A DNA stretch of 6,027 nt, taken from the NCBI GenBank assembly GCA_900322165.1, contig ONYR01000017.1, positions 1 to 6,027 on the forward strand, in the 5' to 3' direction. The notes beneath the pieces were generated by a model. It was not told where the DNA came from, made no database searches, and saw only the letters and a program-made list of their open reading frames with translations. The DNA is from an uncultured Eubacteriales bacterium (GTDB taxonomy: Bacteria > Bacillota > Clostridia > Lachnospirales > Bianqueaceae). A program made the translations under genes and the position numbers. Shown piece by piece: positions 1 to 4,403 of this stretch (its first letter is position 1; every line of letters starts with the position of its first letter).

Positions 1-153
1 GGGTATACGGCTGAGATCGAAAGTGTGAGCGGAAAACTGACAACACCGGAAGGCACGGCTCGGGGAAACGGTATACTGACTTCGGGCAATGGGGCGGTCA
101 GTATCGAAATCCAAACCGTCAGCGGCGAAGTGGAAGTCACCGTAGGGAAGTAA
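1..153 (+). CDS. 3' end of a DUF4097-like beta-strand repeat protein (partial)
   Basis: The reading frame is open from base 1 and closes at TAA 151-153, giving the last 50 residues of a protein whose start lies outside the window. The visible part alternates short hydrophobic strands with Gly/Ser turns, for example IESVSGKLTTPEG, LTSGNGAVSIEIQTVSG and a terminal EVEVTVGK. This spacing of V-S-G motifs is typical of DUF4097/adhesin-like right-handed beta-helix proteins, which in Bacillota are often membrane-anchored and encoded beside PspC, DUF1700 or PadR-type genes. No membrane segment or catalytic motif is visible in this fragment. No strong hairpin-plus-T terminator follows the stop; the nearest hairpin is at 297-325. 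The family call rests on strand pattern only, and the function is unknown. Confidence 0.6.
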   Translation, partial: GYTAEIESVSGKLTTPEGTARGNGILTSGNGAVSIEIQTVSGEVEVTVGK

Positions 154-600
154 AACGACGTTGTTTGGGTGTTGTTGAAGTCGCTGATGGGTGTGTGTTT
201 TGCCTAAAATCATCTTTTCCGGCAGTTTTCTCGAAATAAGATTACTCGCGTAAGATATCGCAAACCTCAGTTACAACCGCGCAAAAACCAGAATCATCTC
301 AAAAGGAGATTGAGTGCTTTTGAGACGATCGGCAATTCCGTCTTGCAAAAGTTAGCACTGCGTAATTATTAACAGCTGCAAAATATGTACCGGGTAATTT
401 TTGCGGCTGTAGTCTCAGTTAAGTCTTTTTTAGAGATGAGATTAGATTACCCAAAACAAGTGTTAAACGGACGGGCATTTCTGCTTCGGAAGTAATCTCA
501 TAATCGTGATTGTAAGGACTGAGATGATTATAGGCGTTCCTCCGTCCCTGGAGCACGCCTAAATACGAATAAGCCACCCGAAAATAAGAAAAATCCCAAA
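154..600. other. gene-free intergenic stretch with several RNA-like hairpins
   Basis: I find no convincing gene here. No frame combines a start codon, a ribosome binding site and protein-like composition. Visible structure: a 9-bp stem 297-305/317-325; a 12-bp stem with one G.U pair 372-383/399-410; a long-range 9-bp match 436-444/493-501; a 6-bp stem 495-500/520-525 enclosing a small AATC/GATT hairpin; and a compact two-part hairpin 532-560 (AGGCGT pairs with ACGCCT, inner CTCC pairs with GGAG). The stretch could be a long 3' untranslated region, an unannotated structured RNA, or decayed coding sequence. I cannot choose between these from one sequence. Confidence 0.45.
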
Positions 601-637
601 ACAAAAGGCAAGAACTGCACACAGCAGTCCTTGCCTT
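594..637 (-). terminator. intrinsic terminator for the E2/CAT-fold gene
   Basis: A 14-bp stem (605-618 with 624-637, loop ACACA) is fully paired in the minus-strand transcript, one pair being G.U. It is followed on that strand by a TTTTGTTTT tail. This is a good Rho-independent terminator for leftward transcription from 789-1634. In the plus direction one pair becomes an A/C mismatch and the tail is poorer, so rightward termination would be weaker. Confidence 0.7.
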
Positions 638-659
638 GTTTATTGTAGCTGAAATTGAA

Positions 660-738
660 CTTGCGATACCCCGCAAGAAAACTTGCAGTAGCACTCAAGA
701 ACATTTTATTGCCCCGCAAAACTTGCGAAACCCGCAAG
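660..738. repeat. cluster of alternating CTTGCG / CGCAAG half-sites
   Basis: Short inverted half-sites recur at 660-665 (CTTGCG), 672-677 (CGCAAG), 682-686 (CTTGC), 715-719 (CGCAA), 722-727 (CTTGCG) and 733-738 (CGCAAG). Neighbouring copies can pair with each other as overlapping, mutually exclusive 5-6 bp stems. The same GCAAG/CTTGC core appears in the terminator stem at 605-637 and in the hairpin at 734-762. The repeat may be a small intergenic repeat family or a multi-site binding region. No protein is recognised for it. Confidence 0.55.
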
Positions 739-762
739 AATTGCCCATCGGGCAATTCTTGC
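734..762. repeat. perfect 13-bp hairpin, 3-nt loop
   Basis: Bases 734-746 are the exact reverse complement of 750-762, with loop ATC. It lies immediately downstream, in the sense of the minus-strand gene, of a second perfect hairpin. No T-run follows on either strand, so it is not a standard terminator. It may protect the 3' end of the transcript or be part of a palindromic repeat element. Confidence 0.85.
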
Positions 763-803
763 CTCGATAATATATAATTGCGGAGCAATTATATATTATC
801 GAG
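763..803. repeat. perfect 19-bp AT-rich hairpin overlapping a stop codon
   Basis: Bases 763-781 are the exact reverse complement of 785-803, with loop GGA. The right arm contains the last four sense codons (Leu-Asp-Asn-Ile) and the stop codon of the minus-strand E2/CAT-fold gene at 789-791. The left arm abuts the 734-762 hairpin with no gap. A stem of this length with a 3-nt loop could extrude as a cruciform or form a very stable RNA 3' end. Confidence 0.9.
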
Positions 804-1634
804 TTCCCACTCACGAATGCAAACCTTCGGCTCTCCTTCGAGGAGATGAGGATCCTTGAGATAGGTCTCCATGCGGCGGAAGGCTTTGGCGTAGTATGAG
901 CCGTCCGCGATGCGCTCGTCAGTGACAACACCGACCGGGATGCAGCGCTCGAAACCGGTTGCGCCGATGGAGCGCTTCGGCATATTGCGAAGGTTGCCCA
1001 TGGCGACAACCTGGCCGACGGTACCGAAATTGTAGATGTGATGATAGATGTGGTTCATGCCGATGCTGGCAAGGTTTGTAATAACCATGGATTCATGCAT
1101 CGGGCTGGCTTTGATAATGGCTTCAGGAAGACCGAATTTTTTATCCCACCACTTCAGGAACTTGACACCGAAACGAACCAGTCCGGGAATGCTGAGAAGC
1201 GTCGAGATAATCTTATCCGTCGCGTTGTTGTCGCCTTGTTCACGGTTTTCCGTGACATAGTCAAGCAGTGTCTGGTTGACCTTCATAATGTCATCCGCCG
1301 GATCGAAATACATCTTGCTCATGGTATGTCCGCCGGCCGGCTTAAGGACAACCATTCCGACCTGAATGCCTTTGCGGGCATAGACTTTGGAATCGACGAT
1401 AAAACGATTCATTTCCGGGAATTCCGCAACGGTACGGACATACGCGGCAATGAAAATCGCCAGATGGGAGATCTCGATGCCCTCGTGCTTCTTCTCACGG
1501 ATGTATTCGTTGAGTGGAACAACGGGGATGAAAAATTCTACAGAATTGCAGGCATCGTTGCGATCTTCCATAATATAGGCCGCAACCGTATACATTGGAT
1601 CCGCGTGTTTAAGTCTGACACCGTCTTTTCTCAT
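789..1634 (-). CDS. stand-alone E2/CAT-fold acyltransferase-like protein, catalytic His replaced by Glu
   Basis: This 281-residue protein matches the catalytic domain of 2-oxoacid dehydrogenase E2 components and chloramphenicol acetyltransferases. Two signatures show it: the strand/turn segment ITNLASIGMNHIYHH near residues 185-199, and the C-terminal PVGVVTDERIADGSYYA near 233-249, followed by an ETYLKDPHLL helix. No lipoyl or E1/E3-binding domain precedes it, and there is no signal peptide, so it is probably a cytoplasmic trimer-type protein. In the family motif HxxxDG the His is the general base. Here the motif reads E240-R-I-A-D244-G, so classical acyl transfer is doubtful. The start at 1634 is chosen because GGAGG (minus strand, 1641-1645) sits 6 bases upstream; the frame extends 16 further codons without a better signal. 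It is monocistronic, with its own promoter at 1700-1728. The substrate is unknown. Confidence 0.85.
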   Translation of the reverse strand: MRKDGVRLKHADPMYTVAAYIMEDRNDACNSVEFFIPVVPLNEYIREKKHEGIEISHLAIFIAAYVRTVAEFPEMNRFIVDSKVYARKGIQVGMVVLKPAGGHTMSKMYFDPADDIMKVNQTLLDYVTENREQGDNNATDKIISTLLSIPGLVRFGVKFLKWWDKKFGLPEAIIKASPMHESMVITNLASIGMNHIYHHIYNFGTVGQVVAMGNLRNMPKRSIGATGFERCIPVGVVTDERIADGSYYAKAFRRMETYLKDPHLLEGEPKVCIREWELDNI

Positions 1635-1663
1635 AACAAACCTCCATCGGGTTGAAGTATTAA

Positions 1664-1679
1664 ACATTCTTATGAATGT
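1664..1679 (-). promoter_or_regulatory. 6-bp inverted repeat in the 5' leader of the E2/CAT-fold gene
   Basis: ACATTC (1664-1669) and GAATGT (1674-1679) are exact inverted repeats separated by TTAT. The element lies just downstream of the predicted transcription start and about 20 bases before the GGAGG. It could be a leader hairpin or a second operator half-pair. It is short enough to be chance. Confidence 0.35.
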
Positions 1680-1699
1680 CATGGTTTCAAACGAACGTA

Positions 1700-1728
1700 A
1701 TAATCGATATCAGATGATCTGATGTCAA
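1700..1728 (-). promoter_or_regulatory. promoter of the E2/CAT-fold gene
   Basis: On the minus strand a perfect -35 TTGACA (1723-1728) is followed after exactly 17 bases by GATTAT (1700-1705, 4 of 6 to consensus). Transcription would begin near 1693, leaving a leader of about 60 bases. An upstream AT-rich tract (1731-1741) could act as an UP-like element. Confidence 0.6.
1706..1726. promoter_or_regulatory. putative operator palindrome inside the promoter spacer
   Basis: The core ATCAGATGATCTGAT (1709-1723) is a perfect odd palindrome around G1716. Counting the flanks 1706-1726, 9 of 10 symmetric pairs match. It fills the -35/-10 spacer of the E2/CAT-fold gene promoter, the classic position for a dimeric repressor that blocks RNA polymerase. 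The regulator is not encoded in the window. Confidence 0.5.
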
Positions 1729-1864
1729 CTCAATATATTATAAGCGATTGAAGGCAGAATCTCAATAGAGTCCGGCGAAATTATGAAGAAATTCTTAAGA
1801 ACTTAATATTTTCCACCGGCAACGTAAAGTTTTAGCAATGTTTTTACAGTTTTGGTAACAAACA

Positions 1865-1893
1865 TTGACAAGAGAGAGTAAATCTGTTATCAT
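1865..1893 (+). promoter_or_regulatory. promoter of the tRNA-Ala gene
   Basis: A perfect TTGACA (1865-1870), a 17-base spacer and TATCAT (1888-1893, 5 of 6) place transcription start near 1900, about 6 bases before the mature tRNA 5' end. This is a strong vegetative sigma-factor promoter and fits a single-gene stable-RNA transcription unit. Confidence 0.75.
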
Positions 1894-1905
1894 AATTCGT
1901 GCTTT

Positions 1906-1978
1906 GGGGTATTGGCGCAGTTGGGAGCGCGCTTGAATGGCATTCAAGAGGCCACGAGTTCGAGTCTCGTATACTCCA
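1906..1978 (+). tRNA. tRNA-Ala (anticodon GGC)
   Basis: The 73 bases fold into a full cloverleaf. Acceptor 1906-1912 pairs with 1971-1977; the D stem GCGC is 1915-1918/1927-1930; the anticodon stem CTTGA/TCAAG is 1932-1936/1944-1948; the variable region is 5 bases; the T stem ACGAG/CTCGT is 1954-1958/1966-1970 with loop TTCGAGT. The anticodon at 1939-1941 is GGC, which reads GCC and GCU alanine codons. The acceptor has the G3.U70 wobble pair, the main identity element for alanyl-tRNA synthetase, and an A discriminator (1978). The 3' CCA is not encoded, so it must be added by nucleotidyltransferase. A T-rich run (1979-1988) and a hairpin terminator follow. Confidence 0.97.
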
Positions 1979-1990
1979 TTCTTTTTTTGC

Positions 1991-2029
1991 AAAAAACCGC
2001 GTGACTGCGAATAATAGTCACGCGGTTTT
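1991..2029. terminator. bidirectional terminator between tRNA-Ala and the convergent esterase operon
   Basis: A perfect 14-bp stem (1993-2006 with 2016-2029, loop of 9) carries A-rich and T-rich flanks. Leftward transcripts from the esterase operon end in a run of six U (1991-1996), only 6 bases past the esterase stop codon. Rightward transcripts from the tRNA end in TTTTCTGTTTTC. One hairpin therefore serves both convergent units. Confidence 0.9.
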
Positions 2030-2035
2030 CTGTTT

Positions 2036-3058
2036 TCATCCCTTTTCAAAAGCCATAAACGCATGCCAGTCATCGCGGCTTAGGAAATGACGGCCGGGAC
2101 GGACGAACATGCCGATCATGCCGCTTCCGAGACATTCACCCGCCTGAATCATCCGATCCGGATGAACAAAGCCCGGAAGACCGGCCGCTTCATAGTAACT
2201 GCTTGCGGCGATCGCGGAGAGGTACTCACTCTCATAATCGGACCATTCATCATCGATCGCACTGGTCAGGAAAACGCGGTGAGGCGCATTGGCCGCAAGA
2301 AGAAAGTGCTGGTCGAAGGGGAGCGCTTCCTCGCGGTCAGCATAGTGCTGATAGTTCCCGGTAAACCAGTAAGGACGTACATCGGCTAACACTTTGAGCC
2401 TTTCCACGGTATTGCCTCTAAACAGGGCTGCGCCGCTGGTTCCGGAAGCGTTGGCAAAAACGCAGGAGACACGCGGCTCCAGGCTGCCCGCCAGAAGCAC
2501 CGTCTTTCCGAGCCGGCTGTGACCGGCCAGAGAGATGCGGTCTTTCTGAATTTCGGGGAGTGTCAGGGCGTAATCAAAGACGCAGAGGGTGGTCCATGCC
2601 CACAGCGCGATCTTGCCGCAATCCGCCGCGGTGTGGCCGTTCCTGAAAATGACACCGGCCAGACCGTTTGTGAAATCATCATTATCGGAAGTGACCGTTT
2701 CGTAGCCGAAGGAAAGGACCGCATAGCCATTGTCGGTCAGTTCCTCCGTCGGCATGAACAGATCCGGAGAATCCGGGCGGAAGTTGATGTGGATGATAAG
2801 CGGAAACGGACCGCCCGACGTTGGCGCAGCATAGAAGAGCGGGAAGGAAAAGGAGCCGTTTTCTGTAGCGAGCGTCATTTCAAGCGTCTTCAAAACCGCC
2901 TTGCCGCCGCCGAAACGCTCATCCCGCTCGATCTCGCGGACGCTTATCGCTTCTGGCTTTGGTGGCAGAAACCCGTATTCCTCCTTTTGAAGGAGCGAAA
3001 CGATCTCCTCCCGAGGCATCCCAAGGGGGGAGGGCAGATGCTGCAGACGTTCCATCAT
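2036..3058 (-). CDS. CE15-like alpha/beta-hydrolase (glucuronoyl esterase family), cytoplasmic
   Basis: This 340-residue serine hydrolase resembles carbohydrate esterase family 15, whose members cleave esters of 4-O-methyl-glucuronic acid on xylan. The nucleophile elbow is G179-H-S181-R-L-G-K. It is followed by SGTSGAALFRGNTVE, where R214 and E219 align without gaps to the conserved R/E of CE15. DDEWSD (269-274) matches the DD.W.D motif, and GRHFLSRDDW carries H324 as the likely catalytic His. The WAW segment before the elbow (residues 153-155) is also typical. There is no signal peptide, unlike characterised CE15 enzymes, so it probably acts on imported oligosaccharides. The start is one of two adjacent ATG codons (3056-3058 or 3053-3055) after GAGGTG; the second has the better spacing. 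A longer in-frame reading to 3244 only overlaps the upstream gene and is rejected. It is the second gene of an operon, 22 bases after the dehydrogenase. A general acetyl-xylan esterase is the main alternative. Confidence 0.8.
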   Translation of the reverse strand: MMERLQHLPSPLGMPREEIVSLLQKEEYGFLPPKPEAISVREIERDERFGGGKAVLKTLEMTLATENGSFSFPLFYAAPTSGGPFPLIIHINFRPDSPDLFMPTEELTDNGYAVLSFGYETVTSDNDDFTNGLAGVIFRNGHTAADCGKIALWAWTTLCVFDYALTLPEIQKDRISLAGHSRLGKTVLLAGSLEPRVSCVFANASGTSGAALFRGNTVERLKVLADVRPYWFTGNYQHYADREEALPFDQHFLLAANAPHRVFLTSAIDDEWSDYESEYLSAIAASSYYEAAGLPGFVHPDRMIQAGECLGSGMIGMFVRPGRHFLSRDDWHAFMAFEKG

Positions 3059-3080
3059 CGTCACCTCGATTCTGCCATGA

Positions 3081-4118
3081 TCAAGCCAGCGGGCCGTAGT
3101 CGATCTCGACCGGCATTCTGGTTTTGGCGGATTCCATGATCGCGAGGATCGCGAGGGAGGTGCGGGCGGCGTCCTCAAGGCTGACCTCGAACGGCTCGCC
3201 GGTGGCAAGCTTGTCGACGAAGCTGCGGATGCTCTCGTAAGCAAAGCCCTTCACGCGCCCGTGGATGCGGTTGCGGACGATGATGTCCGGGACGGTGACC
3301 GTATCGTCGGAGTAGAACTGGATCAGGTTGTGGTTGCTTGCGTCGATCGCGATCATGGCCTTGTCGCCGGTGAGATTGCACTTGATATCGTTCACGCACG
3401 GGTTCGCGTTCGGCGTGATCCAGCCGTTCTCCATCTGAGCGATGCCGCCATGCTCAAATTCGAGCGTGGAGAGGAAGGTGTCCTCGGTTTCGACCCCGAG
3501 CGAGTCGAGAACCCCGCGGTTGGAGACCGTGTAGACGCGTTTGACACGGTCGTGGAAGAGCCACTGGAGCGTGTCAAAGCTGTGGCTGCCAAGGAACCAG
3601 AGGATCGAAGAGGAAGCAGCCCAAGGGAGCATGTCCGTCGCGACCCACTTGATGTCATTGAGGCGGAAGTACGCGTTGCGAAGCGTGCCGAGCGCGCCTT
3701 CCTCGATCAGGCGGTGAGCCTCAGCGAACGGAGGACTCCAGCGGTTGTGCAGGTCGACCATGCAGCGGACACCGTTTTTCTGAACTGCTTCATAGATGCG
3801 AAACACGTCCTCGCGCGTTGTCGCGAGCGGCTTTTCAACCAGAAGGTGTTTCCCGGCGTTCGCGCACTTGACCGCGATATCCGCGTGCAGAAAGTCCGGC
3901 GTGACAATGGAGACGGCCTCGAAATCGCCGTCCGCGAGCATGTCATCGACATCGGTGTAGACCTTGCCGAGACCGTATTTCTCCGCCAGCGCTTTGGCGC
4001 GAGCTTCGTTTTTGTCGCAGATCGCGACAGGATCCACCATCGGATGTTCTTTGTAAATGGCCGCGTGGGTATCTCCCCAGACACCGGCACCGACGATCGC
4101 AATTCGAAAAGTCTTCAT
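3081..4118 (-). CDS. Gfo/Idh/MocA family NAD(P)-dependent sugar oxidoreductase
   Basis: This 345-residue cytoplasmic enzyme has the family's two-domain layout and usual length. The N-terminal Rossmann fold begins IAIVGAGVWG (G10, G12, G15). An acidic D35 at the end of beta-2 favours NAD over NADP. The active-site lysine is in E95-K96-P97, and the C-terminal domain carries G177-S-H179-S-F-D182, matching the catalytic GxHxxD-type motif. Family members oxidise or epimerise sugars, sugar acids, inositols or glycosides, and sequence alone does not give the substrate. The start at 4118 is supported by AAGGAGG (minus strand, 4124-4130) five bases upstream. It is the first gene of an operon with the CE15-like esterase, and divergent from the GH43 gene. 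That context suggests oxidation of a released pentose or uronic acid, which is inference. I see no convincing promoter for it in the divergent region. Confidence 0.92.
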   Translation of the reverse strand: MKTFRIAIVGAGVWGDTHAAIYKEHPMVDPVAICDKNEARAKALAEKYGLGKVYTDVDDMLADGDFEAVSIVTPDFLHADIAVKCANAGKHLLVEKPLATTREDVFRIYEAVQKNGVRCMVDLHNRWSPPFAEAHRLIEEGALGTLRNAYFRLNDIKWVATDMLPWAASSSILWFLGSHSFDTLQWLFHDRVKRVYTVSNRGVLDSLGVETEDTFLSTLEFEHGGIAQMENGWITPNANPCVNDIKCNLTGDKAMIAIDASNHNLIQFYSDDTVTVPDIIVRNRIHGRVKGFAYESIRSFVDKLATGEPFEVSLEDAARTSLAILAIMESAKTRMPVEIDYGPLA

Positions 4119-4220
4119 AGGAGCCTCCTTGTTGGTGTAACGGACAGGGTCGAGACAGCATTAGCGTACAATAAGACAAGGTAAAATACAATCGATTATT
4201 CAAAAACAGTTGCTTGATAA

Positions 4221-4403
4221 AGAGATACGCGGTCACGAAGAAAGAGGCTCGGCGGAAACTGGCTGACCGAGGGCGGCGGAAAATATACAAAAATCTTGCG
4301 GAAAGCAGTAAAAAGCGGTACTCTATCGGAAGACGTATTACGAGACAATGCGCGCTACACGATCGCGCTTGTGCTGAAGGCAATGAAGGGAGCACATGTA
4401 TGA
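4221..4403 (+). pseudogene. headless 3' coding remnant, probably a GH3-like glycoside hydrolase
   Basis: The frame from 4257 to TGA 4401-4403 reads like a genuine protein C-terminus: NWLTEGGGKYTKILRKAV followed by KSGTLSEDVLRDNARYTIA and a final LVLKAMKGAHV. The pattern G-T-L-S-E-x-x-L-x-x-N-A plus a closing helix resembles the end of the GH3 catalytic domain, as in domain-permuted GH3 beta-glucosidases. Upstream, stops at 4182, 4215 and 4218 close the frame, and the residues at 4221-4256 (RDTRSRRKRLGG) look non-native, so the deletion or junction probably lies near 4220-4255. The stop overlaps the GH43 start as ATGA, the signature of a former operon with translational coupling. GH3 is the best guess. 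That it is a remnant is better supported than its family. Confidence 0.5.
4296..4324 (+). promoter_or_regulatory. possible promoter for the GH43 gene
   Basis: TTGCGG (4296-4301), a 17-base spacer and TACTCT (4319-4324) form an acceptable sigma-A-type promoter with a leader of about 70 bases. It lies inside the decayed upstream coding remnant, so it may be coincidental. If the original operon promoter was lost, this would be the nearest replacement. Confidence 0.3.

Noticed and set aside
311..373. 20-codon plus-strand mini-gene starting TTG after AAAAGGAG
   Set aside because: Only one base separates the GGAG from the TTG, too short for initiation, and there is no other support.
419..788. Two overlapping minus-strand small open frames
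   Set aside because: Both read through the terminator stem and the hairpin/half-site cluster, have no convincing ribosome binding site and no recognisable motif. They may be chance frames or decayed sequence.
1899..2090. Plus-strand open frame across the tRNA gene and terminator
   Set aside because: It consists of tRNA-Ala and terminator sequence plus the antisense end of the esterase.
2519..3139. Plus-strand open frame opposite the esterase
   Set aside because: It runs antisense across the conserved esterase motifs and across the gap between the two operon genes, and has no recognisable domain.
3059..3244. N-terminal extension of the esterase into the dehydrogenase gene
   Set aside because: It is rich in Ser, Arg and Pro, overlaps the end of the dehydrogenase gene out of frame, and lacks a ribosome binding site. 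GAGGTG precedes the adjacent ATG pair at 3053-3058.
3261..4184. Long plus-strand open frame opposite the Gfo/Idh gene
   Set aside because: It mirrors the codon pattern of the minus-strand dehydrogenase, has no family motif and no ribosome binding site. The minus-strand protein has complete Rossmann and catalytic motifs.
4119..4260. Promoter for the dehydrogenase/esterase operon, e.g. minus-strand TTGTAT...TACGCT at 4163-4191
   Set aside because: Each hexamer matches consensus at only 3 of 6 positions. A promoter must lie in this region, but I cannot place it with confidence. No good catabolite-response (cre) site was seen either.
4214..4399. 62-residue N-terminal extension of GH43 from a TTG codon
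   Set aside because: The residues are a basic, unconserved reading of another frame's coding remnant. The ATG at 4400 has a well-spaced GGGAG and begins the conserved GH43 N-terminus.
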